Positions 1-9,586 of a stretch of 64,000 bases of DNA are shown here, piece by piece. Position numbers and translations under genes: made by a program. How positions within the stretch are numbered: position 1 is the first letter of the stretch; each line of letters begins with the position of its first letter. The notes under the pieces were generated by a model. The model was not told where the DNA came from and searched no databases. It saw only the letters and a list, made by a program, of their open reading frames with translations. The DNA comes from Salinicola salarius (GTDB taxonomy: Bacteria > Pseudomonadota > Gammaproteobacteria > Pseudomonadales > Halomonadaceae), in contig NZ_PZJT01000001.1 of the NCBI RefSeq assembly GCF_003206135.1, positions 94,803 through 158,802 on the forward strand, written 5' to 3'.

Positions 1-819
1 TCATCGTCACGCTTCGCCTTCGAGCTCGAGCGCTATCGCAGCGGGGAAATCGACTTTACCGACTTTACCCGCCAGACCACCGAAAGCCTGATGCCGTTGC
101 TCGATGCGCATCTTTCGATCGGCGGCCACTGGTGGTTCGTGCACTCCCGTCAGGGCGAGGCGGAAACTCTGACGCTGGCCATGCTCCATCAGCGTGACGG
201 CTACGGGTTCGATGACGATCTCAACCTCGTTGCCGTCCAGCAGCTCAATCTTGGCCAGTTGATGCTGGCCGCACGGATCGACCTGACCCAGTGGCAGCGC
301 GGGCAGTCGCGCCAGTACATCACCTACGTGCAGGATCGGGGCAACAAGAAGCTGGTCGAAGCGTTCCGGGAGTGGCTGGGCTGCCAGGAAGGCGTCAATG
401 CCGGTGCCGAGACCCGCACCCTGCTCAAGGCGTTCAGCGATTATGTCGAAAGCGAGGACCTGCCCGAAGAGGCCAGCCGGGAGAAGACCGAAGCGCTGAT
501 CGACTACGCCAACGGCCAGGCCAAGCGCGGCGAGCCGATCACGCTGGACGAACTGTCGGAACTGGTCGACGAGCAGCAACCCAAGGCGTTCTACGACTAT
601 ATCCGCAATCAGGACTACGGCCTCGCCGCCGAGATTCCGCCGGACAAGCGTACCCTGCAGCAGTTCAAGCGCTTTGCCGGCCGCGCCAGCGGCGTCTCGA
701 TCAGCTTCGATTCGCACCTGCTCGGCAACAGCATCGAATACGATGACGAGCGCGACCGCCTGATCATCAAGCAGGTCCCCGGGCAGTTGAAGGATCAGAT
801 CAAGCAGCGCAAGGGCTGA
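1..819 (+). CDS. yejK: Nucleoid-associated protein YejK/NdpA (5' end missing)
   Basis: The reading frame is open from base 1 and ends at 819, giving the last 272 residues of a protein whose E. coli homologue has 335. The N-terminal part lies outside the window. Family-typical segments are GGHWWFVHSRQGEAE, the cysteine-containing GCQEGV, the strongly conserved TLLKAFSDYVESEDLPEE, and a C-terminal ISFDSHLLGN stretch. YejK is a cytoplasmic DNA-binding protein of the nucleoid. The internal ATG at 91 is not a real start, because the homology continues upstream of it to the window edge. A perfect stem-loop follows the gene. Confidence 0.95.
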   Translation, partial: SSSRFAFELERYRSGEIDFTDFTRQTTESLMPLLDAHLSIGGHWWFVHSRQGEAETLTLAMLHQRDGYGFDDDLNLVAVQQLNLGQLMLAARIDLTQWQRGQSRQYITYVQDRGNKKLVEAFREWLGCQEGVNAGAETRTLLKAFSDYVESEDLPEEASREKTEALIDYANGQAKRGEPITLDELSELVDEQQPKAFYDYIRNQDYGLAAEIPPDKRTLQQFKRFAGRASGVSISFDSHLLGNSIEYDDERDRLIIKQVPGQLKDQIKQRKG

Positions 820-893
820 CGCCAGGGCATACCTCTCGTTCCTGCCGCGTTGCCGATCTCCGCTCGGCCGACGCCGGCATCGTCGATATCGCA

Positions 894-915
894 GAGGAGG
901 GTATCAACCCTCCTC
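894..915 (+). terminator. Stem-loop after yejK, possible terminator
   Basis: A perfect 9-bp inverted repeat (GAGGAGGGT and ACCCTCCTC) encloses a 4-nt ATCA loop. Only a short TTTT occurs shortly after it, so intrinsic termination is plausible but not certain. Confidence 0.5.
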
Positions 916-1053
916 CCGGGCGGGTTTTGGCGGGGCGCCAATCCCTCCGCTCTCGTCAGGATTCAGAAGCGAGCCATCGCAACCTCCCCTTCCGACCCTC
1001 ATGCAATGACGATTTTTTGCAGCCGGCAAAAAAAAGCCTGAATATCAAGCACC

Positions 1054-1080
1054 TAAACCTATCTCGCGCCGCGCCGATAA
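1054..1080 (+). promoter_or_regulatory. Sigma-28 (FliA) promoter for the chemoreceptor gene
   Basis: TAAA at 1054-1057 and GCCGATAA at 1073-1080 are separated by exactly 15 nt, which matches the FliA consensus TAAA-N15-GCCGATAA. Transcription would start near 1087 and leave a leader of about 80 nt before the chemoreceptor ATG at 1168. Placement upstream of a methyl-accepting chemotaxis protein is what is expected of a flagellar class III promoter. Confidence 0.88.
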
Positions 1081-1167
1081 CTATATTGGCACGCCAATCT
1101 ATCCGTAAGAGAAGACACTCGTCCAACAGAAAAAAGTAATTAAAAAAATTCGGGCGAGGTGAACTGA

Positions 1168-2802
1168 ATGTCAAAACTTGGGAAAAGCGTCAAAGCCAGG
1201 CTGGTGATAGCCCTAGGACTCATGATTGCGTTGCTGATCGGCATCGGGGGCCAAGGCGTACTCAATAATCAGCATACGCAGCAGTCCATACAGACCATCG
1301 TCGAGAAGAATCTGCAGGCGATGATCTATCTCGCGACAGTGAGATCCACCTTTGGCGACAATCGCGCGATCTATGCAGAGGTCGGTACCAAGACGTTGAC
1401 CGCCGAACAGCGGCAGAACGTGAAGGCGAACCGCCAACGCATCGACGAGGCCTGGCAGAGCTACTATCCAGCACTGGTCACCAGCGACGCGGAACGGGAA
1501 GCAGCCAAGAGCTACCTCCGTGCCGCACAGTCTCTGCGCGAACTGCTGGATAGTGAACAGGCCACGAAAGCCGCAATCAATCAGCGCTATGAAGAAGTCT
1601 ACGATGCCGTGACGTCTCTGTATCGAATGGCGCGCCAGGTAACGCTGGATAACTATGATCGGAGCGTCACCAATTACGAAACCAATCTGAATATCGTCAT
1701 CGCCGTCATCGCCATCGGTCTGCTGGTGGCCATCCTCATTGGCTGGTGGCTGAGCCGCGGTATTCTCCGCCCTCTAAAAGAGGCCACGGATTTTTCCGAA
1801 TCGTTGGCCAAGGGCGATCTCGGCGTGCGTCTCAGCGTCAAATATCACGATGAATTCGGCCGCTTGCTGGATGCCATGGCCGAGATGCGAAATAGACTTT
1901 CCAGCGTCATCAGCGAAGTCGCCCGGAACGCGCGAAGCGTGGAATCGATCTCCGCGGAGTTGGCGGCCGGCAATGAAAATCTCAGTCAGCGCACCCAGGA
2001 GCAGGCCGCCAGTCTGCAGGAAACCGCTGCCGCCCTGGAGCAGATTACCCATACCGTCACCCAGAATGCCGACAACGCGGCGCAGGCCGACAACCTCGCC
2101 AGCGATGTGAGCACCCAGGCCAAGAAAGGGGGCGAAGTGGTCAGTGAAGCGATCAGCGCCATGCAGGAGATCGATAGCTCCAGCCAGAAGATCTCCAACA
2201 TCATCGGCATGATCGACGAGATCGCCTTCCAGACCAATCTTCTGGCGCTCAACGCTTCCGTCGAGGCGGCCCGCGCTGGCGAGCAAGGACGAGGTTTCGC
2301 GGTCGTGGCCCAGGAAGTGCGCCAGTTGGCGAGTCGCAGCGCCGATGCCGCCGGCGAGATCAAGCAGCTGGTGTCGGAGAGCGCACAGCGCGTCGCACGC
2401 GGATCGGAACTGGTCAATCGCTCCGGCGAGACGCTGGCCAATATCGTCAATAACGTGGCAAAGGTGACGGATCTGGTCTCGGAAATCGCCGTGGCCAGCC
2501 GTGAGCAGTCGACGGGTATTCAGCAGATCAACCTGGCGGTCGGCGAGATGGATAGCGTCACCCAGCAGAACGCGTCGCTGGTCGAGGAATCCACCAACGT
2601 GACCGAAGGCTTGCAGACCCAGGCCGAGCAGTTGGCCCGCGAGATCGCTTTCTTCCACGGCTACCCGGAGATTGCCGCCACGGCAAATCATCGTCCGCCT
2701 CTCGCATCCGCCGCTTCTCCGGCACTGGCTCGTTCTGCTCGTCCTGCCAAAAGGACGTCGACGGAGCCAAAGGAAGAGATAGAAGAGTGGACCAGTTTCT
2801 GA
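1168..2802 (+). CDS. Methyl-accepting chemotaxis protein
   Basis: This is an inner-membrane chemoreceptor of 544 residues. It has an N-terminal transmembrane helix (about 11-31), a periplasmic four-helix-type ligand domain (about 35-170), a second membrane helix (about 172-195), a HAMP domain, and a cytoplasmic signalling domain whose hairpin tip reads EIAFQTNLLALNASVEAARA. The protein ends in EWTSF, which fits the aromatic pentapeptide that tethers CheR/CheB in Tar/Tsr-type receptors. GAGGTGA at 1156-1162 is the ribosome binding site. The gene stands alone between two terminators and has its own sigma-28 promoter. The ligand cannot be read from the sequence. Confidence 0.96.
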   Translation: MSKLGKSVKARLVIALGLMIALLIGIGGQGVLNNQHTQQSIQTIVEKNLQAMIYLATVRSTFGDNRAIYAEVGTKTLTAEQRQNVKANRQRIDEAWQSYYPALVTSDAEREAAKSYLRAAQSLRELLDSEQATKAAINQRYEEVYDAVTSLYRMARQVTLDNYDRSVTNYETNLNIVIAVIAIGLLVAILIGWWLSRGILRPLKEATDFSESLAKGDLGVRLSVKYHDEFGRLLDAMAEMRNRLSSVISEVARNARSVESISAELAAGNENLSQRTQEQAASLQETAAALEQITHTVTQNADNAAQADNLASDVSTQAKKGGEVVSEAISAMQEIDSSSQKISNIIGMIDEIAFQTNLLALNASVEAARAGEQGRGFAVVAQEVRQLASRSADAAGEIKQLVSESAQRVARGSELVNRSGETLANIVNNVAKVTDLVSEIAVASREQSTGIQQINLAVGEMDSVTQQNASLVEESTNVTEGLQTQAEQLAREIAFFHGYPEIAATANHRPPLASAASPALARSARPAKRTSTEPKEEIEEWTSF

Positions 2803-2819
2803 CGGGGCCATGTCATGAC

Positions 2820-2855
2820 GAGGCCCCGTTCACCAAGGGTGAACGGGGCCTCTTT
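2820..2855 (+). terminator. Strong terminator between the chemoreceptor and catalase genes
   Basis: A 15-bp perfect stem (2820-2834 with 2838-2852) and a 3-nt loop are followed by TTT. It separates two convergent genes. The U-tract is on the + side only, so it mainly serves the chemoreceptor gene. Confidence 0.85.
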
Positions 2856-2886
2856 ACATACCCGGACCCATATCGTCAGGCCATTA

Positions 2887-4350
2887 TCACTTCCCGCGGT
2901 TGGCCTTGACGCCTTCCTCGATACGACGGCCGATGGTCTCGTCGATGTTGCGCCAGTACTCGAACACGCGCGAGAGTACCGGCTCTTCGACACCGTTGGA
3001 AACGTGGCCGACGACGTTGCTGACCAGGCGGTCTCGGGCCGCGTCGTCCATCACCTTGTTGATCAGGTCGTTGGCCTGGCTGAAATCGTCGTCCGCCGGA
3101 CGCAGCGTGTAGGCCGTGCGGACGAATTCGCCATCCGCCGACCAGACCGCGTCTTCCGGATAACGGGCGGAATCGGCCTTGGGCCCGCCCTTGCTGTTGG
3201 GCGCATAGACCGGATCGCTGGCATTTCGCATGCGCATCGCGCCGCCCTTGCCATAGCTGTTGACCGGCGACTTGGGCGTATTGACCGGGATGTGCTTGTA
3301 GTTCACCCCGAGACGTGCGCGGTGCGCATCGGCATAGGAGATGGAGCGTGCCAGCAGCATCTTGTCCGGAGAGAGTCCCGTACCGGGAACCATGTTGTTG
3401 GGTTCGAAGGCCGCCTGCTCGATCTGGGCATGGAAATCTTCCGGGTTGCGATCCAGCGTCATCTTGCCGACTTCCATCAGCGGATAGTCGCTGTGCGGCC
3501 AGACCTTGGTCAGGTCGAACGGGTTGAGACGATAAGTCTTGGCATCCTCGAACGGCATGATCTGCACGTGTAGCGTCCAGGTCGGATAGTCGCCCCGCTT
3601 GATCGCGTTGAACAGGTCGCGGCGGTGGTAGTCGGCATCGCTACCGGCCATCTGGTCCGCCTGCTCCTGGGTCATGCACTTGATGCCCTGGTCGGTCTTG
3701 AAATGATACTTGACCCAGAAGCGCTCGCCCTCGGCGTTGACCCACATGTAGGTATGGCTGGAGTAGCCATTCATGTGACGCCAGGTGGCAGGCACACCAC
3801 GATCGCCCATCAGCCAGGTCACCTGGTGGGCCGTTTCCGGCGCCAGAGTCCAGAAGTCCCACTGCATGTCGTGATCGCGCAGGCCATTGTCGGCACGACG
3901 CTTCTGGGAATGGATGAAGTGCTGGAACTTCATCGGATCGCGAACGAAGAAGACGGGGGTATTGTTACCCACCATGTCGAAGTTGCCTTCCTCGGTATAG
4001 AACTTGAGCGCGAAGCCGCGCGGGTCGCGCCAGGTATCCGGGCTGCCGGATTCACCGGCAACGGTCGAGAAGCGCGCGACCATCTCGGTCTTCTTGCCCG
4101 GCTGCAGGAATTTCGCCTTGGTATACCGGCTGACGTCATGCGTCACTTCGAAATGGCCGAAAGCACCGCCGCCCTTGGCGTGAGGCTGACGATCCGGAAT
4201 CATTTCGCGGTTGAATGCCGCCATCTGCTCCATCAGATAATGATCGTGAAGCACGATCGGGCCATCAGGGCCGACGGAAAGCGCATTCTCTTCGCTCGCT
4301 ACCGGAATACCGGCCTCTGTCGTCGTCGGTTTGCGATTGTCGCTAGTCAC
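2887..4350 (-). CDS. katA: Haem catalase
   Basis: This monofunctional catalase of 487 residues disproportionates hydrogen peroxide. It has the size of small-subunit clade 3 enzymes. The distal His is in [10 protein letters not shown] (His57), the conserved Asn lies in [11 protein letters not shown], and the proximal haem-ligand Tyr is in [11 protein letters not shown]. There is no signal peptide, so it is cytoplasmic. The start is GTG at 4350, preceded by GGAGA at 4357-4361. It is a single-gene unit on the minus strand. No OxyR site could be identified with confidence in the upstream region. The symbol is by family; paralogues elsewhere are possible. Confidence 0.93.
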   Translation of the reverse strand: MTSDNRKPTTTEAGIPVASEENALSVGPDGPIVLHDHYLMEQMAAFNREMIPDRQPHAKGGGAFGHFEVTHDVSRYTKAKFLQPGKKTEMVARFSTVAGESGSPDTWRDPRGFALKFYTEEGNFDMVGNNTPVFFVRDPMKFQHFIHSQKRRADNGLRDHDMQWDFWTLAPETAHQVTWLMGDRGVPATWRHMNGYSSHTYMWVNAEGERFWVKYHFKTDQGIKCMTQEQADQMAGSDADYHRRDLFNAIKRGDYPTWTLHVQIMPFEDAKTYRLNPFDLTKVWPHSDYPLMEVGKMTLDRNPEDFHAQIEQAAFEPNNMVPGTGLSPDKMLLARSISYADAHRARLGVNYKHIPVNTPKSPVNSYGKGGAMRMRNASDPVYAPNSKGGPKADSARYPEDAVWSADGEFVRTAYTLRPADDDFSQANDLINKVMDDAARDRLVSNVVGHVSNGVEEPVLSRVFEYWRNIDETIGRRIEEGVKANRGK

Positions 4351-4916
4351 AGGCTATCTCCGTTATCTTCATCACGCGGCATTCATTGCCACGCTAATCG
4401 TGTATCTGGCGATTCGCACTGCCGATTCTATCGGTCGCTTGGCCCTTGGTTTGGCGCATCGCCTCTACCTTCGACTCCCCTGCGCGGAACCTCTATCGTC
4501 GAAGCATCACAACACAGGTTAATGTCAGGTATAAATAGTGATTGCTGTTCTGTCCACCAGGCCAATCGGCCCGATCGCCCCATCGTCGCGTCAAGACCTC
4601 GCGTGAATTTATCCGGAAGCCTCGCCTTCCCGTCGCAAAGGCCCGGCTCTGTTGACGCTGACGATAGTCAATAGCTAATCGGCTCTATCCACCGATAGGC
4701 AGAGAAAATCAAAACGATGGAGAAATTCCATCATCAAGAAGCATACGACGTTCTTGATACCGCTCCTGAAGCCATTAAATCGCTTTCTCCACCCTATAAA
4801 TCGATCTAATCCACCGCATGGCTAAATTACATCAATGCCGGGACCGTAAATCGTTTCTATAGTTAAGGTTCGTCACACCATTCACCAAGCATTACGGCGC
4901 ATTCACGGAGCATGGC
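4351..4916. other. Intergenic region between katA and cyoA
   Basis: This 566-nt stretch lies between two divergent genes and is AT-richer than its flanks, particularly at 4670-4870. It must hold the promoters of katA and the cyo operon. No gene, RNA or clear regulator site was found by reading it. Confidence 0.6.
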
Positions 4917-5963
4917 GTGAAAGGAATCATCGACTCGTTCGTCCCTCTCGGTCGAGGTGGGACAATACTCTTCGTCATGGCATTGCTCTCGGGTTGTAGC
5001 CATTCTCTGCCGGGATTCATGAACCCTCAGGGGCCGATCGCCGAGGCACAGAAGCACCATTTCTGGTTCGTGGTGTTCGTCACATTGATCGTGGTATTAC
5101 CGGTGATCATCCAGACCCCGATCATCCTCTGGCGCTACCGTTACCGCGGCAATGCGGTCTATCGACCGCATTGGGCCATGTCGCGCTGGCTGGATATCGC
5201 CATGTGGGGCGTGCCGTTCGTGGTCGTCATCGTGCTGGCCGTCGTGCTCTGGCGAGAAACCCATCAGCTCGATCCCTACCGCCCGCTCGATTCCGACAAG
5301 CAGCCATTGCAGGTTCAAGTGGTGGGTTTCGACTGGAAGTGGCTTTTCATCTATCCCGAACAAGGCATTGCCAGCATGGGTCAACTGGTATTGCCAGTAG
5401 ATCGCCCTATCGCGTTTCAACTGACGTCGGCCACCGTGCTGCAGTCATTTTTCATCCCGGCGCTCGGCAGCCAGATCGACGTCATGAACCGCATGGTCAC
5501 GAAGCTTCATCTTCAAGCCGACAATACGGGGCGCTTCCAGGGCAAGAACATGCAGTACAACGGCAGTGGATTTCATCGTCAGCGCTTCATGACCCAAGTC
5601 GTCGACGATGCGCAATTCGATGATTTCGTCGCTCATGCTCGACGCGACGGCTATCGGCTCGACCGGCAACGCTTCAACCAATTGAACGAAAAAAGCGATG
5701 CCACCGATTTCGCCGGCATGCTGGGAATCGAGAACTATCAGCATGGCGATCTCATGGCATTTTCGCCCATTCCGTCGCGACTCTTCGACGCCATCGCCCA
5801 CCACGCACCGATCGACTGGACGTCACTGACGACATCGCCACCCCAAAATCGCAAAATCATGGACGAACGGATGCCACCCTCGAACGCTACCCCCGCGCCC
5901 CCTGATGCCGAGGAAAACACTCACGATGAAGCTGACGACAACGGCGGGGAGAAGGCAACGTGA
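4917..5963 (+). CDS. cyoA: Cytochrome o ubiquinol oxidase subunit II
   Basis: This is subunit II of the cytochrome bo3-type quinol oxidase. It is a lipoprotein (lipobox LLSGC) with two membrane helices (about 47-68 and 92-112) and a periplasmic cupredoxin domain. The CuA-binding cysteines of cytochrome c oxidases are absent, as expected for a quinol oxidase; the region reads FIPALGSQIDVMNRM. Its 348 residues include a hydrophilic Pro/Asp/Glu-rich tail. The start is GTG at 4917, chosen because CGGAG lies at a proper distance and the ATG at 4912 meets a stop after one codon. It overlaps cyoB by four bases. Confidence 0.94.
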   Translation: MKGIIDSFVPLGRGGTILFVMALLSGCSHSLPGFMNPQGPIAEAQKHHFWFVVFVTLIVVLPVIIQTPIILWRYRYRGNAVYRPHWAMSRWLDIAMWGVPFVVVIVLAVVLWRETHQLDPYRPLDSDKQPLQVQVVGFDWKWLFIYPEQGIASMGQLVLPVDRPIAFQLTSATVLQSFFIPALGSQIDVMNRMVTKLHLQADNTGRFQGKNMQYNGSGFHRQRFMTQVVDDAQFDDFVAHARRDGYRLDRQRFNQLNEKSDATDFAGMLGIENYQHGDLMAFSPIPSRLFDAIAHHAPIDWTSLTTSPPQNRKIMDERMPPSNATPAPPDAEENTHDEADDNGGEKAT

Positions 5964-8065
5964 GCGATATCTGGAACTTTGTCTTCGGTCGCCTGGGCTG
6001 GGATGCCCTGCCCTTCTGGGAGGCCGTTCGCGACCCGACGACCTTCAATATCATCAACGGCATCATTGCCGGCGGAGCCGCTGGAATGGTCGTGCTGGGC
6101 GTGCTCGGCGCCGTGATCCTGGTGACCTGGCTGGGCAAGTGGAAATATCTGTGGTCGGAATGGCTGACCAGTCCGGACCACAAGAAAATCGGGATCATGT
6201 TCATCGTCATCGCCATGGTCATGCTCTCCCGCGCGATAATCGAAGCGGCATTCATGCGCGCGCAGCAGGCAGTCGGGCTGGACGGGGGCTTTCTGTCGCC
6301 CGAACACTTCGGCGAGTTCTTCACGACTCACGGCACGATCATGATCTTCTTCATGGCGATGCCGTTCCTGACCGGCATCATCAATTACGTCATGCCGCTG
6401 CAGATCGGCGCCCGCGATCTGTCGTTTCCGGTCATGAATCAGATCAGCCTTGGCCTTACCGCAGCGGGCGCGGCGATCGTGATGATTTCACTGGTGCTGG
6501 CGCCATTCTCCACCGGCGGCTGGAGTGGCTATCCCCCTTATACGGAACTGTCCTACAGCCCTGATGCCGGGGTCGACTACTGGATTTGGGCGGTGACGCT
6601 ATCCACGCTCTCCTCGACGCTGACCGGCATCAATTTCGCGGTGACGATCTATAAAAAGCGCGCGCCCGGCATGAAGCTATTTCGTATGCCGCTGTTTACC
6701 TGGACCGCGCTGAGCACCGCCATCCTGATGATCTTCGGCATGCCGCCGCTGACGGTCGCCACCGCCCTGCTGGCACTGGATCGCTATCTCGATTTTCACA
6801 TGTTCACCAGTGATCTGGGTGGCAACATGATGAACTACATCAATCTTTTCTGGGCCTTCGGTCATCCCGAAGTCTATATTCTGATTCTGACGCCATTCGG
6901 TATCTATTCCGAGGTATTTTCGACTTTTTCAGGAAAACGACTCTACGGCTATACCCTGCTCGTGATCGCAACCATATGTATCGCCTTCCTCTCGTTTACC
7001 GTCTGGCTCCACCATTTCTTCACCATGGGGCAGAGCGCCGCCATCAATGCCGTCTTCGGCATCGCGACGATGCTGATCGGCATCCCGACCGGTGTAAAAG
7101 TGTACGACTGGATGCTGACCATGTATCGCGGGCGAGTCAGGCTATCGGCTCCCATGATCTACGCCGTCGGATTCATCATGCTGTTCGTGATCGGCGGTTT
7201 GACCGGGATCATCCTCGCCACCCCGAGCGTCGATTATCAAGTGCACAACTCGCTGTTCCTGATCGCTCACTTTCACAACATGCTGATTCCCGGAACGCTC
7301 TTCGGCATGCTGGCGGCTACCAATTTCTGGTTCCCCAAGGCCTTCGGCTTCCGCCTGGAAAAACGCTGGGGACGACGTGCCGCCTACTGTTGGGTCATCG
7401 GTTTCATGCTGGCGTTCTTCCCGCTTTATGCGCTCGGCGTACTGGGCATGCCGCGCCGCTCGCTGACCTTCTTCGAGCCCGCGTACCTGCCCTGGACCAT
7501 TGCCGCCGGTTGCGGCGCGATCGTCATTCTCTTTGCCATGCTGTTCCTGCTGATCCAGCTCTGGGTGAGCGTCCGAGACCGCCATCATAACAACGTCTTT
7601 GTCGGCGATCCGTGGGATGGACGGAGCCTCGAATGGGCGACCAGTTCACCACCGCCGGAATACAACTTCCCGGTCATCCCCGAAGTGTTCAGCCGCGACG
7701 CCTTCATGGCCGAAAAAGAGCAAGGCAAGGCGTATCAGATACCGGACGAGTTCCCCGATATCGAAATGCCCGCCAACAGCGCCATGGGCGTGATCATCGC
7801 GGTGACCGGTACGGCGATGGCGTTTGGTCTGACCTGGTACATGTGGTGGCTGGTGATTCTCGCGGCGATGGTCACGCTGGTCGCCATCATTGCACGCGGC
7901 TACGTGCGCAAGACCACGCGCACCATACCCTGCGACGAAGTTCGCCGCACGCACCTGGCCTGGATCGAATGCGTGCGCCGAACGACGCCGGTCGACCGTT
8001 CGAAAGAGCAGACGAGGGAAAACCGGGGGCTCCCCGTGCCGCCCGTGGAAGGAGCCGTTCAATGA
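5960..8065 (+). CDS. cyoB: Cytochrome o ubiquinol oxidase subunit I
   Basis: This is the catalytic haem-copper subunit (701 residues, many membrane helices) that reduces oxygen to water and pumps protons. CuB and haem ligands are visible: the WAFGHPEVYI motif with the Tyr of the His-Tyr pair, the WLHHFFTMG double histidine, and the HFHNM pair for the haems. It starts with GTG inside the end of cyoA (GTGA overlap) and ends in an ATGA overlap with cyoC, so cyoABCD is translationally coupled. LTPFGIY in place of the usual ILPxFG makes it a somewhat divergent member. Confidence 0.96.
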   Translation: MSDIWNFVFGRLGWDALPFWEAVRDPTTFNIINGIIAGGAAGMVVLGVLGAVILVTWLGKWKYLWSEWLTSPDHKKIGIMFIVIAMVMLSRAIIEAAFMRAQQAVGLDGGFLSPEHFGEFFTTHGTIMIFFMAMPFLTGIINYVMPLQIGARDLSFPVMNQISLGLTAAGAAIVMISLVLAPFSTGGWSGYPPYTELSYSPDAGVDYWIWAVTLSTLSSTLTGINFAVTIYKKRAPGMKLFRMPLFTWTALSTAILMIFGMPPLTVATALLALDRYLDFHMFTSDLGGNMMNYINLFWAFGHPEVYILILTPFGIYSEVFSTFSGKRLYGYTLLVIATICIAFLSFTVWLHHFFTMGQSAAINAVFGIATMLIGIPTGVKVYDWMLTMYRGRVRLSAPMIYAVGFIMLFVIGGLTGIILATPSVDYQVHNSLFLIAHFHNMLIPGTLFGMLAATNFWFPKAFGFRLEKRWGRRAAYCWVIGFMLAFFPLYALGVLGMPRRSLTFFEPAYLPWTIAAGCGAIVILFAMLFLLIQLWVSVRDRHHNNVFVGDPWDGRSLEWATSSPPPEYNFPVIPEVFSRDAFMAEKEQGKAYQIPDEFPDIEMPANSAMGVIIAVTGTAMAFGLTWYMWWLVILAAMVTLVAIIARGYVRKTTRTIPCDEVRRTHLAWIECVRRTTPVDRSKEQTRENRGLPVPPVEGAVQ

Positions 8066-8724
8066 CGACGATCACGAAGCCAAACGACGGCCACGCCAAT
8101 CGGACGCCGCACCGCGTGCATCATCCCGGCCTCAATCTCGGGCCAGCCCATCAAGAGAGCGAGGATACTCGCGAAGAGATGGTGTTCGGATTCTGGGTGT
8201 TCATGATGAGCGACCTGATTATCTTCGGCCTGCTCTTCGCGACCTACGTCACCATGCTAGGCGGTACTGCCGGAGGCCCCGGCCCCAGTGACTTGTTCGA
8301 ACTCAAGAGCGCCTTCATCGAAACGATGTTGCTGCTGACCAGCAGCTTCACGTTCGGCATGGCATCGCTGGCGCTGAAATATCGCAGCGACCGGAAAGTC
8401 CTCGTCATCTGGCTACTGGTGACGCTGCTGCTGGGCCTCGGGTTTCTCGCCCATGAACTCCACGACTTCCACAAGATGTTTACCGAAGGCGGCGTGCCCA
8501 GCCGAAGCGGCTTCCTCTCGGCGTTCTTTTCGCTGGTGCCCTTGCATGGCCTTCACGTCATCGGGGCCTGTATCTGGTTGATTGCCCTGCTCGGCCAGAT
8601 TGCCGTGCATGGGCTCGACCCACCCACCAAGACCGGCCTGATGCGGCTGGCCATTCTCTGGCACTTTCTGGACGTGGTCTGGATCGGCATCTTTTCGCTG
8701 GTGTATCTGGGAGGCATCGTATGA
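8062..8724 (+). CDS. cyoC: Cytochrome o ubiquinol oxidase subunit III
   Basis: This five-helix subunit III of 220 residues has the typical DTREEMVFGFWVFMMSDLIIF start of helix I and HGLHVIGACIW near the C-terminus. The start at 8062 is supported by GGAAGGAG at 8047-8054 and by the ATGA overlap with cyoB. A longer in-frame extension upstream is only the shadow of cyoB. The gene overlaps cyoD in the same way. Confidence 0.95.
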   Translation: MTTITKPNDGHANRTPHRVHHPGLNLGPAHQESEDTREEMVFGFWVFMMSDLIIFGLLFATYVTMLGGTAGGPGPSDLFELKSAFIETMLLLTSSFTFGMASLALKYRSDRKVLVIWLLVTLLLGLGFLAHELHDFHKMFTEGGVPSRSGFLSAFFSLVPLHGLHVIGACIWLIALLGQIAVHGLDPPTKTGLMRLAILWHFLDVVWIGIFSLVYLGGIV

Positions 8725-9068
8725 GCCATCGCCAACTTTCCGAGCAGGAAGCGCGTGAGAAATCCAGCGAGTTGCGCAGCTATCTCTGGGGGTTCGGGCT
8801 GGCACTGATCCTGACGCTGATTCCGTTCGGCCTGGCGGCCTATACGCAGATGGCAGCAGGAACGCTCTATCTCGTCATTGCCGGCTGCGCCGTGATCCAG
8901 ATCGTGGTGCACTTCCGCTTCTTCCTGCACATTACGCTGGCCAGGAACAAGCGTGAGGATCTGCAGTTGATCCTGTTTACCGTCCTGATCCTGGCCATCA
9001 TGGTTGGCGGTACGCTGTGGATTCTATTCAATCTCTACTATCGGATGATGCCCGATATGTTGCCCTGA
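8721..9068 (+). CDS. cyoD: Cytochrome o ubiquinol oxidase subunit IV
   Basis: This small assembly subunit of 115 residues has three predicted membrane helices and the family segment VIQIVVHFRFFLH. It is the last gene of the cyoABCD operon. A haem O synthase gene (cyoE), often the fifth gene, does not follow here and must be elsewhere if present. Confidence 0.94.
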   Translation: MSHRQLSEQEAREKSSELRSYLWGFGLALILTLIPFGLAAYTQMAAGTLYLVIAGCAVIQIVVHFRFFLHITLARNKREDLQLILFTVLILAIMVGGTLWILFNLYYRMMPDMLP

Positions 9069-9075
9069 CCCGATG

Positions 9076-9116
9076 GATCGATCGTGGCCAGGCCGTCCGC
9101 GGCGACGATCGATCCC
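9076..9116 (+). terminator. Long-loop hairpin after cyoD
   Basis: An 11-bp perfect inverted repeat (GGATCGATCGT at 9076-9086 and its complement at 9106-9116) encloses a GC-rich 19-nt loop. There is no U-tract, so it may be an mRNA-stabilising hairpin or a Rho-type end rather than an intrinsic terminator. Confidence 0.4.
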
Positions 9117-9157
9117 GGCCCGGCTTCCCGTAGCGCGGCGCCAGCCACTGATGGGTA

Positions 9158-9577
9158 TCAGCTCGACTCCTGTGAACCGCCTGGCTGCAGATCGTTTGCC
9201 CTGGCGAACGCCAGAATCACTTGCCGCAAGACCTGACGCTGCTCCTCTGGCAGATTGCGGTAGATCCGCAGCACCTCGTCTTCCTCCCCGTTGACGGGTA
9301 CGACCCAGGTCGCCTGCATGGGGGCGTGAGCCTGCGAAGCCTGTTCACCGTAACGCAAGACCTGCGGCTCGATGCTCAACCATTTCGCCAGTACCTGCAG
9401 CTTGTCCTGCGAGGGTATCGAGTCGCCTCGCAACCACCGACGGACCGCCTGGAAAGTGATCGGCGATCCCCAGTAGCGCAAGTTGAACTCACGCTCCAGC
9501 ACTGAAGGCCGCGGTTCATACCCAGCGGCGGTAAGCGCCGCCTTGAGGCGCAACGCGAACATCCTTTTTTCATCCAT
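9158..9577 (-). CDS. HTH transcriptional regulator (lambda-repressor-like fold)
   Basis: This cytoplasmic protein has 139 residues if translation starts at the ATG at 9577. An N-terminal helix-turn-helix region carries ITFQAVRRWLRGDSIPSQDKL, where the recognition-helix and next-helix pattern resembles Cro/C1-type regulators. The C-terminal half (EVLRIYRNLPEEQRQVLRQVI) looks like a small helical oligomerisation segment. A TTG-initiated extension to 9625 would run through the operators and is less likely. Three evenly spaced dyads directly upstream suggest autoregulation and possible control of the divergent GGDEF-EAL gene. The regulated process is unknown. Confidence 0.75.
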   Translation of the reverse strand: MDEKRMFALRLKAALTAAGYEPRPSVLEREFNLRYWGSPITFQAVRRWLRGDSIPSQDKLQVLAKWLSIEPQVLRYGEQASQAHAPMQATWVVPVNGEEDEVLRIYRNLPEEQRQVLRQVILAFARANDLQPGGSQESS

Positions 9578-9586
9578 GGATTGAAT

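Noticed and set aside
4331..4674. Open frames upstream of katA on the + strand
   Set aside because: They overlap the katA start or lie in the promoter region, have no ribosome binding site and no recognisable family; treated as chance ORFs.
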